From Natronorubrum texcoconense (GTDB lineage Archaea; Halobacteriota; Halobacteria; Halobacteriales; Natrialbaceae), in NCBI RefSeq assembly GCF_900100335.1, contig NZ_FNFE01000002.1:1-64000 (forward strand): 64,000 nucleotides of DNA, written 5' to 3'. The translations under genes and the position numbers were made by a program. The notes beneath the pieces were generated by a model. That model saw only the letters and a list, made by a program, of their open reading frames with translations. It made no database searches and was not told the DNA's origin. Numbering within the stretch: position 1 is the stretch's first letter; every line of letters starts with the position of its first letter. Positions 16,490-24,865 of the stretch are shown in pieces.

Positions 16490-17512
16490 CTATTCGACGA
16501 TCTCCATGAATATCTCTTCCAGATCAGCGTTTCTCGTTTCCACCGAAAGAAGCTGAATGTCCGTCCCCTCGAGATACGCCGTCAGTTCGAAAAACGTGGA
16601 AGTATCGGCGGCGACGACAAACCTGGTTCGATCCTCGTATCTGGTGAGTTCCGTCACAGTAAACCTCTCTCGAAGGTCGGCGGCCAACGCTTCGGAGAGG
16701 CTTCTGACGCTGAAACGGTACTCCTGTGTTTGGAACATATCGAGGAGGTTTTGGACCGTATCGTCGGTAACGATAGCCCCGTCGTTCAGAATGATAACAC
16801 GGTCGCAGATGGACTGAATCGTATCCATGTCGTGGCTGGTCAACAGGACGGTGAGTTCGCGCTCGTCGACCAGTTGCCGAAGCTGTCGACGAAGCGTGAG
16901 CGAACTCTCGATATCAAGTCCAAGCGTCGGTTCGTCGAGAAAAACAACGGAGATGTCGCGGGCGAGTGCGCTGGCGAGTGCGACTTTTTGTTTCATTCCG
17001 CGTGAAAGGTTTCGCACCTGTTCATCGCGCTTGTCCAACAAATCCAGTTTGCGGAGCAGTCGTTCGTGCTCCTGTTCGATCGCATCGGGGTGTTCTCCGC
17101 CGACGCTGGCAAAGAATCGGAGATTTTCGTCGACGGTCAGCCGCCAGTAGTCGTTTCTGGCCCCTTCCATCATCGCGTCGATATCCTCGTAGACGGCCGT
17201 CGGATTCTCCGAAATGTCGTGGCCGTTGATCCGCACTGATCCGGAATCGGGATAGATCAGACCGAGAATCGACTTAATAAGCGTCGTTTTTCCTGCGCCG
17301 TTCGGTCCGAGAATACCGACGACGGAACCCGAATCCACGGTGAAAGAAACGTCGTCGACGGCGGTGACGACGTCGGTTCCGTTCTCGAACGTTTTTGAAA
17401 CTCCTTCGATGGCGACTGCAGGCGTATCCGCTTGGTCGTCGCTCGGTTTGGATTGGTCGCCTGCCGACTGTTCCCGATCGCCGCCGGCGTCACGATCAAA
17501 CAGTTCATTCAT
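16490..17512 (-). CDS. ABC transporter ATP-binding protein
   Basis: A 340-residue cytosolic ATPase that powers the adjacent ABC-2 permease. Walker A is GPNGAGKTT at 69-77, the signature LSRGMKQ starts at 169 and Walker B is VVFLDEP at 189-195, followed by a D-loop and a switch His in TSHDMDT. The first 30 residues are a polar extension. Residues about 255-340 form an extra C-terminal domain of the type found in drug- and bacteriocin-exporting DrrA/CcmA-like ATPases. The gene is divergent from the second methyltransferase gene across a 340-bp region. Confidence 0.9.
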   Translation of the reverse strand: MNELFDRDAGGDREQSAGDQSKPSDDQADTPAVAIEGVSKTFENGTDVVTAVDDVSFTVDSGSVVGILGPNGAGKTTLIKSILGLIYPDSGSVRINGHDISENPTAVYEDIDAMMEGARNDYWRLTVDENLRFFASVGGEHPDAIEQEHERLLRKLDLLDKRDEQVRNLSRGMKQKVALASALARDISVVFLDEPTLGLDIESSLTLRRQLRQLVDERELTVLLTSHDMDTIQSICDRVIILNDGAIVTDDTVQNLLDMFQTQEYRFSVRSLSEALAADLRERFTVTELTRYEDRTRFVVAADTSTFFELTAYLEGTDIQLLSVETRNADLEEIFMEIVE

Positions 17513-17852
17513 ATTTTGTTCAAGTTAGCAATTATGTCTTCGACACTTAAATTTCATTAATGAAACGAGCAGAGTTGATCCCGGTGGTCTTCCTGCATCA
17601 ACGACTGCGGAGAGCCATTGAAAAGACGGTTCGTCTGTCGTGGTGTGGCCGGCTATATAGTAACAACTGAAACGATTCACACACTGATCCCACAGCCGCC
17701 ATGCGATCAGGTGTGCAGTGACTTTCAATGGCTACTCTGGCTTTCACGGTGGGCCGTACGAGCTAAGAAACGCCTCCACCAATCCTCCTTTGCTACTATC
17801 ATAATACGTCCTAAACCGACAGTTTAATTGGTTGTATACAGAGTCAGTATGA
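17513..17852. other. Intergenic region with inverted repeat, possible MITE remnant
   Basis: No convincing gene. A 16-bp near-perfect inverted repeat is present: GAGAGCCATTGAAAAG at 17610-17625 and, on the opposite strand, GAGTAGCCATTGAAAG from 17737 to 17722. Inside it lies a second, less perfect repeat (CACTGATC/GATCAGGTG). The 128-bp unit has the look of a small non-autonomous inverted-repeat element. Its right arm also contains the recurrent island 10-mer. Promoters for the ATPase and methyltransferase genes should lie on either side. Confidence 0.4.
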
Positions 17853-18635
17853 ATGATGTCATATGACAACCCTGCGGAAAAAGTGTATACGAATCAAGCC
17901 GAACTCTTTGCACCCATTCTCGAGAACATGGAGGAGGCAGGGTCCAGACAGGTACGAAACGTTTTGCAGACGATCAGAGAGAAACGCGGAGGACGGCCCG
18001 ACCGTGTTCTCGATATCGGGTGTGGAATCGGCCGACACGCCATAGGGTTCGCCGAGGAGGGATGTCGGGTGGACGGTATCGACATCTCGGAGGCGTTCGT
18101 CAAGCAAGCACGGGAGAAGGCCGAACAGCGAGGGGTAGCCGACCGTGCATCGTTCGAAGTGTTCGATATGCGTGATCTCGACGAGTGGGACGAGAACTAC
18201 GATCTGGTTACAAACCTATTTGATTCGTTTTGTTATTATGGGAAAGAAACCGACCGGGCCGTCCTCTCGAAAATCAACGACCTGCTCGAGGACGACGGCT
18301 ACCTGTTCATGCAGTTAGGGAACAAGGAGGCGACGATCCGAAACTTCGAGGAGTCGACCGTCAAGGTGGTCAACGGGAACTTACACGTACAGCAAATGGA
18401 GTTCGACGTGAAAACGAGCCGCCTCAGCAGCACCATCGATGTCTTTTCTATTATCGACGACGGATACGAACACGAAGACACGATGGAATTCGAGCGACGG
18501 CTGTACGCACCCGCAGAATTTCGAGACATGCTCGAGACGGCCGGGTTCGACGAGATTACGATGATCGGCGAAGGGGCTAACCCCGGTCCGGAGTTGACCT
18601 TCGACTCGCCACGACTCGTCGTCTTGGCGACGTGA
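17853..18635 (+). CDS. Class I SAM-dependent methyltransferase (island copy B)
   Basis: A 260-residue methyltransferase. The SAM site is VLDIGCGIG at 52-60, followed by an acidic GIDISEAFV strand and a post-motif FDSFCYYG segment. A small beta cap lies near residues 165-205, where SAM-dependent small-molecule methyltransferases of the Methyltransf_11/25 group bind their substrates. Two consecutive ATGs open the frame; the second (MSYDNPAEK) is as likely as the first. It lies between the ABC exporter and the third precursor-like gene, convergent with the latter. Target unknown; the island peptide or its sugar are candidates. Confidence 0.82.
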   Translation: MMSYDNPAEKVYTNQAELFAPILENMEEAGSRQVRNVLQTIREKRGGRPDRVLDIGCGIGRHAIGFAEEGCRVDGIDISEAFVKQAREKAEQRGVADRASFEVFDMRDLDEWDENYDLVTNLFDSFCYYGKETDRAVLSKINDLLEDDGYLFMQLGNKEATIRNFEESTVKVVNGNLHVQQMEFDVKTSRLSSTIDVFSIIDDGYEHEDTMEFERRLYAPAEFRDMLETAGFDEITMIGEGANPGPELTFDSPRLVVLAT

Positions 18636-18762
18636 TCCGGAGTAGCGCAGACAACAGCACTCACCGCCAATCAGTACTTGATCGTACAGTTGTTGCTGCA
18701 GTGGTCGGGGCCACGACAGTCGGTCGATGCTGCAAAATGAAGACGATTCGACGATCGATCGC

Positions 18763-19089
18763 TTAGTCGTCGGTTCGCGCCTCGAGCAACTCGTCGATGG
18801 ATGCGTCTGCCGTAACGTCGCGTTCGGCCATGTCTCGAATAGCCAGCGACTGCTGTGCTCCGTTTGCCACCTCCTTGGTAGCAAGGTATCCGGTCGCAAA
18901 CGCGCCGGCACCGTATCCCAGACAGACCGGGGGACAGAGCATCGGATTCTCGTCGTGAATCGCTTTGCCTGCTTCAGTCTTCGCGGCCACTTTCTCCTGT
19001 GCGGCCGCTTCGACATCATTGAGCTGGTGGCTCGTTCCGTTATCGGTCTCATCTCCGCTCCGAGGGGTGAGTTTACTACTACGTGACAT
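18763..19089 (-). CDS. Precursor-like small protein 3 (LCPPVC motif)
   Basis: A 108-residue close relative of precursor-like protein 1. Residues 1-48 are a polar leader. Residues 49-72 read PMLCPPVCLGYGAGAF plus ATGYLAT, with Cys52 and Cys56. Residues 80-108 are an acidic tail with TADASIDELLEAR. Conservation with the copy 8 kb away is concentrated in the Cys/Gly core and the tail while the leader has drifted, as expected if core and tail carry function. No signal peptide is present, so export would need a dedicated system. It is flanked by a methyltransferase and a glycosyltransferase gene. No described archaeocin is recognised in it. Confidence 0.75.
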   Translation of the reverse strand: MSRSSKLTPRSGDETDNGTSHQLNDVEAAAQEKVAAKTEAGKAIHDENPMLCPPVCLGYGAGAFATGYLATKEVANGAQQSLAIRDMAERDVTADASIDELLEARTDD

Positions 19090-19110
19090 CTGCGTATGAT
19101 TTTACCAATG

Positions 19111-19167
19111 TATATTATATAAAATTACCGGCAACTAAGGAAATTCAGCGAAATACTATGGCTACTC
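19111..19167 (-). promoter_or_regulatory. Promoter of precursor-like gene 3 with GAGTAGCCAT element (copy 3)
   Basis: On the minus strand TTTTATATAATATA (19111-19124) lies 22-35 bp upstream of the ATG, a strong TATA box for a leaderless transcript. GAGTAGCCAT (19158-19167) lies 69-78 bp upstream of the start, in the same orientation as in front of the first methyltransferase gene. Confidence 0.55.
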
Positions 19168-19222
19168 ACCTTGTTGATTAATGTTCGCCAGTGTCGTCGG
19201 AGAACGCAGTTGCAATCCTGAC

Positions 19223-20158
19223 TCACCATCCGCCGGTGGCATCCATCGAATCCATTCGCGACCAGAGCGTCTGAACGCCGGACCGACCGAACAGCGACGC
19301 CACGGCCGTGAGATACTGCACTTTCGTCGCGTCGGGATAGTGGTACGCGTACTTTCCGTAGTGGTAGATCATACGCGGTGACCACCGTCTGTCGAGAAGC
19401 TCCAATTTGGCCAACAGGAAGTGCTTTCGCGACTGACCGTACTGTTCTATCGTGTCCGGCAGATGGTCATATACCTCGGCGTAGTGTTCGAACAGCGCGA
19501 TTCGTCCCTCGATCGAATCTTCGGTGAGGCTCAAGCCGTGGTAGCCCTGCATCTCGACCAGTTTCTCTCCCACCGTCGAAAACCCGGTAACTGCGGCGAG
19601 TTCGATCACCACGGCGATATCGTCGTGCGGGAGCTCGCGCATGGGCGGAATCGCCTCGAGCGTGTCCCGTTCGATGAGCATTCCCGACAGCGAGAACGGT
19701 GCGACGAGGTTCATGAGCGTGAACTCAAGGACCGCTTCCGGATCGACTACCTCGTCGGAAGCAAAGAAGGGGTAGATCTGTTGTGGTGTAAGTAGACCGT
19801 CCATGATACAACACGCGACTCCGACATCGTCTTCGAGCGCCTCGACGAGTCGCGACAGTCCGCCGTTGACGACGACGTTGTCGTCGTCCAGAAAGTAGAG
19901 GTAGTCGCCGTCGGATATCGACGCACCGATATCGCGTGCGATTGCGACCTGCTCGAGTGCGTTATCGACGCTGAATGAGCGGATCGGGACATAGCGGACC
20001 CCGTATTCTTCTGCGACCGGTCGAGCCGTTTCGCGACCCGACATGTCGATGACGTAGATGTCGGCATCTACGTTCGGTTGATGGATGACACTCTCAATCG
20101 CACGCTGCAGTTGGTCGTTCCTGAAATAAGTGGTTATAACGACGCTTACCGTGCTCAT
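19223..20158 (-). CDS. Glycosyltransferase family 2 (island copy B)
   Basis: A 311-residue GT-A glycosyltransferase. It opens with VSVVITTYFRND and has the metal-binding DDDN motif in LYFLDDDNVV near residue 92. An acidic acceptor segment LPHDDIAV follows near residue 183, and the C-terminal 100 residues are helical. The frame is open to 20251, but the ATG at 20158 places the first strand directly at the N-terminus as in family members. It lies downstream of precursor-like gene 3, mirroring the left half of the island where a GT2, a methyltransferase and peptide genes are also together. Sugar and acceptor are unknown. Confidence 0.82.
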   Translation of the reverse strand: MSTVSVVITTYFRNDQLQRAIESVIHQPNVDADIYVIDMSGRETARPVAEEYGVRYVPIRSFSVDNALEQVAIARDIGASISDGDYLYFLDDDNVVVNGGLSRLVEALEDDVGVACCIMDGLLTPQQIYPFFASDEVVDPEAVLEFTLMNLVAPFSLSGMLIERDTLEAIPPMRELPHDDIAVVIELAAVTGFSTVGEKLVEMQGYHGLSLTEDSIEGRIALFEHYAEVYDHLPDTIEQYGQSRKHFLLAKLELLDRRWSPRMIYHYGKYAYHYPDATKVQYLTAVASLFGRSGVQTLWSRMDSMDATGGW

Positions 20159-20459
20159 GATTCGATCGAAATTGAGTCGTGATTGATTGATTTCGGTGTT
20201 CGTCCTCGGCTCATTGAAACTCCGTGGGCCAGTTTTCCACTCCGGCCACATGATTTTATCGAGTATCCTGGCTGTTCTCTATACGGATTGGCCTAATATA
20301 ATATACAGCTAGCCAAACATAGCAGTGATTCTGTCAGCGAAGAACCTGCTGGCGTCTGCTGTAGGCGACCGAAATCGTCTCGAATCGACCTCTCGCGGCC
20401 GGTGCCGTCGCGCACGCGACCGACAGCGAAAGTGATCGTCCTGTTACGACGGCCGATGG

Positions 20460-21191
20460 CTACAGCTCGTAGGCCATCATCACCTCATCGACGCACTCCC
20501 CGTCGATTTCGTAATGGTCCCGCCGAATCGCCTCGGTGTCCCAGCCGTGGACGGTGAGGAACTCGAGCGCGCGCTCGTTGGTGATCGGCACGCTGTTGTA
20601 CACCTTCCGGAAGCCGTTGGCTTCGGCCCACTCGACGCCGCGAGCGAGCAGTTTGGTACCGATGCCGTGCCCTCGGTACTCCTCGCGGACGCCGACCGTC
20701 TGTTGGGCCGTGCCCTGGGCGTGCTCGATCTGGGGCAGATCGAGGTGCGTCCAGCCGACGACGTCGCCGTCGACCGTCGCGACGAAGAACATCCGAGAGC
20801 TGACGCTGTTGTGACGGCTGACGGCGTCCTCGTAGAGCAGTTCCTCGGCGATGGTCTCCGCGACGACGTACGTCTCCGCGGCGGTCACGTCCCGAATCGT
20901 GTCGATGAGCCCGTCGAAATCGGCCTGCCTGCCGGGGCGGACGAGGAACGTGAGATCGTCGGTCTCGTACTCCGTGACCGCGCCGAACTCGAGGGCGATC
21001 TCGAGCGTTCCCTCCTCCTCTTGGAGATAGCCGTCCGATTTCAGCCCCTCGAGGTGTTCCCGGAACTCCTCGGAGGGGAGCGACACGACGTCCAGTAACT
21101 TGTGTCGCTTGACGGTCCCGTTTCGTTCGACGTACTCGTAGAGCCGTTTGCGTGCGTCCGAGGAAAACGCCGGTCGCTCCATCGCTCCCAT
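20460..21191 (-). CDS. GNAT acetyltransferase with N-terminal winged helix
   Basis: A 243-residue two-domain protein. Residues about 10-70 form a small helix-turn-helix-like unit (RKRLYEYVERNG ... EEFREHLEGLKSDGYL). Residues about 95-243 are a GNAT domain with the acetyl-CoA loop VREEYRGHGIGTKLL and the C-terminal PITNERALEFLTVHGWD segment. Such haloarchaeal fusions may acetylate protein N-termini or small molecules; the winged helix suggests either regulation or a structural adaptor. It marks the return to ordinary chromosomal genes after the island. Substrate is not predictable. Confidence 0.82.
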   Translation of the reverse strand: MGAMERPAFSSDARKRLYEYVERNGTVKRHKLLDVVSLPSEEFREHLEGLKSDGYLQEEEGTLEIALEFGAVTEYETDDLTFLVRPGRQADFDGLIDTIRDVTAAETYVVAETIAEELLYEDAVSRHNSVSSRMFFVATVDGDVVGWTHLDLPQIEHAQGTAQQTVGVREEYRGHGIGTKLLARGVEWAEANGFRKVYNSVPITNERALEFLTVHGWDTEAIRRDHYEIDGECVDEVMMAYEL

Positions 21192-21375
21192 AGGGTCGGT
21201 ACGACGACCTCGGATTTAGAGCTTGGGTGGTATTGACACGCTATCGGCAGGTCGTCGACTCGACGGAACCGGTTACGTATCTCGTCGCTACCCCGACGAT
21301 CGATCCACTGTGCGGACAGTCACTCGAGCGAATCGATCGAACGGCTTTTGCGATGCCGGGCGGTAGGAGCGAGCG

Positions 21376-22188
21376 ATGGACGTACTGATCGTCGGCGCGG
21401 GCGCGATGGGGACGTGGTTCGGCCGCGCCACGGACGCCACCGTGACGTTCGCCGACGTGGACGCCGACGCCGCGGCCGGCGCGGCCGAACGGGTGGGGGC
21501 TGACGCCGAGACGACGGCGCTCGAGGGAACGGACAGTTACGACGTCGTCTGTCTCGCGGTGCCGATGACCCACGTCGCCGACGCGGTCGCCGATCACGCA
21601 CACCGGGCGGAGCGGGCGATCGTCGACGTCTCGGGCGTGATGGGACCGCCGCTCGAGGCGATGGCCGAACACGCACCGGGCCTCGAGCGAGCGAGCCTCC
21701 ACCCGCTGTTTGCGCCCGAACGGGCTCCCGGGTCGATCGCGGTCGTTCGCGACGAGTCCGGGCCGACGGTCGAGGCGCTCCTCGAGACCTTCGACGCGGG
21801 CGGCAACGATCTCATCGAGACGACGACGACGGAACACGACGACGCGATGGAGACGGTTCAGGCGACGACCCACGCCGCCGTCCTCTCCTTCGCTCTCGCC
21901 GCCGACTCGGTGCCGGACGGGTTCGAGACGCCGATATACGAGGGGCTTCGAACCCTGACCGAGCAGTTCACCGAGGGAACCCCGCGGGTCTACGCGGATA
22001 TCCAGCAGACGTTCGACGGCGCCGACGCCGTCGCCGACGCGGCCGCAACCGTCGCCGACGCCGACGCCGAGGAACTCGAGTCGCTGTACCGCGAGGCCGC
22101 CAGCCAGTGGCAGCCCGACCCGCCCGCCGACGAGGCGGCAGCTCGGAGCGAGACGACCGACGACGCGACCAACGAGACACCCAAATGA
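21376..22188 (+). CDS. tyrA: Prephenate dehydrogenase
   Basis: A 270-residue NAD(P)-dependent enzyme of tyrosine synthesis that oxidatively decarboxylates prephenate. The dinucleotide motif VGAGAMG is at residues 6-12, a conserved SGVMGPP loop follows and the substrate-site segment HPLFAPERAPGS lies near 113, typical of haloarchaeal TyrA. The C-terminal 60 residues are Ala/Asp-rich and probably flexible. Its stop overlaps the start of the next gene by 4 bp (ATGA). A chorismate mutase domain is not present, so that step must be encoded elsewhere. Confidence 0.88.
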   Translation: MDVLIVGAGAMGTWFGRATDATVTFADVDADAAAGAAERVGADAETTALEGTDSYDVVCLAVPMTHVADAVADHAHRAERAIVDVSGVMGPPLEAMAEHAPGLERASLHPLFAPERAPGSIAVVRDESGPTVEALLETFDAGGNDLIETTTTEHDDAMETVQATTHAAVLSFALAADSVPDGFETPIYEGLRTLTEQFTEGTPRVYADIQQTFDGADAVADAAATVADADAEELESLYREAASQWQPDPPADEAAARSETTDDATNETPK

Positions 22189-23852
22189 CCGACCAACGCG
22201 AGGCCGTCCGCTCGAACGCCAAGTATCTACGCAACGTCAGACCGATCGATCCCGAAGAAATCTGTGACTACATCGACGGGAGTCCCCACCCGGCCGTCGT
22301 TCGCCAACTCCTCCGAGAGGAGGCCCCAGACCTCGGACTGCTCGAGCGCGACGACGGCACCTTCGTTCCCGTCGACGACGAGCCGGTTCGACCGAATCGA
22401 GGTCCAGTCGAGCGGTTTCCCGCCGCCTACGAACGCCGGCTCGAGGACTTCCTGGTCGATCGCTACGGCGTCGACTGGCACGAGGACGCCACCGGCGACC
22501 TCCTGCGATCGACGGTTCGACGGTTCAAAGCCCGCTACCTCGAGCGCCAGCACGTCGAGTACGACGACGACGTCGCGGCGGGCTACGCGATCTACCACCT
22601 GCCGGGCTACTACGCCGCGGTGCAGTACGCGCTCGACGACCTCGCCGAAAGCGGGCTGCTGGGTCGGAATCTCCGCGTGCTCGACATCGGCGCGGGCGTC
22701 GGCGGTCCCGCACTGGGACTCTGTGACTACCTCCCCGACGACGCTCTGGTCGACTACCACGCCATCGAACCCAGCGCAGCCGCGGACGTCCTCGAGGAAC
22801 TGCTCGAGGAGACCGGGCGGAACGTCCACCCGACGATTCACCGAACGACGGTCGAGGCGTTCGATCCGAACGTCATCGCGAACGGCGCCGACGGCGAAAC
22901 CGGCGGTGCCGACCACGGCCTGGACGATAACGCGAGCAGTGGCGACGGAACCGCCAGCGGCTTCGATCCGACGGCGCCCGACGACGGGTTCGACCTCGTG
23001 ATCGCCGCGAATGTGCTGAGCGAGCTCGAAGACCCCGTCGCCGTCGCGCGCTCCGCACTCGAGTTGCTCGCCCCCGACGGAACGCTGCTCGCGATGTCCC
23101 CCGCGGACAAGAACACGAGCATCCAGTTGCGCGAGATCGAACGAGAACTCGAGGACGAACGCCTGTGGACGCCCGAAGAGATGGGGGTCGGCGAGCGCGA
23201 GTCCGATGGGGATGTCGACGACGGCGACGGTGATGGCGACAACGTCGACGACGCCGGCCGACACGGACGGGTCACCGTCTACGGACCCACCGTTCGGCTC
23301 TGGTCGGGCGCGCGGCCGACGGACCGCGGCTGGTCGTTCGACGCCAGACCCGATCTCGAGGTCCCCTCCTTCCAGCGAAAGTTCGACGAGGCGACGCCCG
23401 AACACGACGAGGAACACGCACCCGGCGAGTTCGTCAACGTCGACGTCCAGTTCTCCTACTCGCTGTTGCGCCTCGATGGCCAACGGCGGCTGAACGTCTC
23501 GCTCGAGGCCAGCGACTGGGCGCGCATGACCGACATGGATCGCCACGTGACGAACCGGATCGATCTCGTCGCGGCGAAACTCAGTCGGTCGCTGAGCGGC
23601 GGCAGTGACGGCGACGACGGATACGGTAACGATTCGGGCCGTTCGAATCCGCTGTTCAAGATCAGCGACGGGAGCGAATCGATCGACCACTACGCCGTCC
23701 TCACCGGTGAAACCTCGCTCAATCGGCCATTACTCGAGGCCGACTACGGCGAGATCTGCTCGTTCGAACAGATCCTCGCGCTCTGGAACGACGACGAAGG
23801 GGCGTACAACCTGGTCGTCGACGAGGAGACGATCGTAGATCGCATCGGCTGA
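22185..23852 (+). CDS. Rsm22-family (small ribosomal subunit) methyltransferase-like protein
   Basis: A 555-residue protein with a central SAM-dependent methyltransferase fold: VLDIGAGVGGPALGL near 165-179 and the catalytic-strand segment FDLVIAANVLSELE near 268. The arrangement resembles the Rsm22/METTL17 family that acts on small ribosomal subunits. The N-terminus is a charged helical domain (about 1-110). Poorly conserved acidic Gly/Asp insertions interrupt the core at about 230-265 and 340-365, as is common in halophiles. Cysteines typical of the Fe-S cluster in some relatives are not evident as a tight cluster. Translationally coupled to tyrA, an unusual functional pairing. Confidence 0.75.
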   Translation: MTDQREAVRSNAKYLRNVRPIDPEEICDYIDGSPHPAVVRQLLREEAPDLGLLERDDGTFVPVDDEPVRPNRGPVERFPAAYERRLEDFLVDRYGVDWHEDATGDLLRSTVRRFKARYLERQHVEYDDDVAAGYAIYHLPGYYAAVQYALDDLAESGLLGRNLRVLDIGAGVGGPALGLCDYLPDDALVDYHAIEPSAAADVLEELLEETGRNVHPTIHRTTVEAFDPNVIANGADGETGGADHGLDDNASSGDGTASGFDPTAPDDGFDLVIAANVLSELEDPVAVARSALELLAPDGTLLAMSPADKNTSIQLREIERELEDERLWTPEEMGVGERESDGDVDDGDGDGDNVDDAGRHGRVTVYGPTVRLWSGARPTDRGWSFDARPDLEVPSFQRKFDEATPEHDEEHAPGEFVNVDVQFSYSLLRLDGQRRLNVSLEASDWARMTDMDRHVTNRIDLVAAKLSRSLSGGSDGDDGYGNDSGRSNPLFKISDGSESIDHYAVLTGETSLNRPLLEADYGEICSFEQILALWNDDEGAYNLVVDEETIVDRIG

Positions 23853-23868
23853 GGTCGGTTCACACCGC

Positions 23869-23873
23869 TTTTT
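23869..23873 (+). terminator. T-tract downstream of Rsm22-like gene
   Basis: Five consecutive T residues 17 bp after the stop codon in an otherwise GC-rich gap, a typical archaeal intrinsic termination signal. Confidence 0.3.
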
Positions 23874-23962
23874 CGTCCACGAATCACCTCGACTCGACGA
23901 GTAGTACGCTCCCGATCCGCCGAAGCGGTGGGCTTTTCGCGCCGGCCTCCGACCCGACAGCT

Positions 23963-24766
23963 ATGAGCGATCCCCTCGAGATCCTGTTGACTAACGACGA
24001 CGGGATCCAGAGTACCGGTATCAGGGCGCTACACGACGCCCTCGCCGAACACGCCAACGTGACCGTCGTCGCTCCGGCGACCGACCAGAGCGCTTGCGGC
24101 CGCTCGATGTCACACGAAGTCGACGTCGAAGAGCGCGACCTCGGGTACGCCGTCTACGGCACCCCCGCCGACTGCGTCGTCGCCGGGCTAGCCGAACTCG
24201 GCCCCGACCCCGACATCGTCGTCGCGGGCTGTAACAAGGGCGCGAACCTGGGCGAGTACGTCCTCGGCCGATCGGGGACGATCAGTGCCGCGGTCGAAGC
24301 TGCGTTCTTCGACGTCCCCGCCATCGCGACCTCGATGTACGTCCCGGTCTCGGACACGCCGCTGTCCGAGATCGACCTCGGTCCCGAGGAGTACGCCGAA
24401 GCGACCCGCGTGACGTCCTATCTGGTCGACAACGCGCTCGAGGCCGGCGTCTTCGACCACGCCGCCTACCTCAACGTGAACGTCCCGGTCGCCGACGGCG
24501 ATCCCGTACCGATCGAGATCACCAAGCCCTCGAAACGCTACGAGATGGACGCCGAACGCGACGGGACGCGCGTCCACATGCGAGACCGCATCTGGGAGCG
24601 GATGGATCCCGACACGCTTCCCGATCCCGACGGAACGGACCGACGAGCCGTCGTCGAGGGACGAATCAGCGTCTCACCGCTCACCGCGCCCCACTCGACG
24701 AACCACCACGAGGCGCTCAGCGCGCTCGCTGAGGCCTATCTCGAGACTGGAAACCTACCGGAGTAA
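23963..24766 (+). CDS. surE: 5'/3'-nucleotidase SurE
   Basis: A 267-residue SurE phosphatase that removes phosphate from nucleoside monophosphates. The metal-binding LLTNDDGI motif (Asp12, Asp13) is at the N-terminus, a Ser in the SACGRSMSH loop and Asn in the GCNKGANLG segment complete the metal site, and the APHSTNHHEALS end matches the family. Length is normal. It is transcribed on its own between tyrA/rsm22-like and a small redox gene. Confidence 0.94.
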   Translation: MSDPLEILLTNDDGIQSTGIRALHDALAEHANVTVVAPATDQSACGRSMSHEVDVEERDLGYAVYGTPADCVVAGLAELGPDPDIVVAGCNKGANLGEYVLGRSGTISAAVEAAFFDVPAIATSMYVPVSDTPLSEIDLGPEEYAEATRVTSYLVDNALEAGVFDHAAYLNVNVPVADGDPVPIEITKPSKRYEMDAERDGTRVHMRDRIWERMDPDTLPDPDGTDRRAVVEGRISVSPLTAPHSTNHHEALSALAEAYLETGNLPE

Positions 24767-24865
24767 TAATCTATTGGATCATCGTCACAACCGGGACTGA
24801 TACTCCAGCGGCGAGAATGCACTGGCTACCGAACTGATTTGTATCGGGATGGTGAATCGTCTCCT

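Noticed and set aside
22227-23690. 487-codon antisense frame under the Rsm22-like gene
   Set aside because: Shadow frame; composition is not haloarchaeal and no start signal is present.
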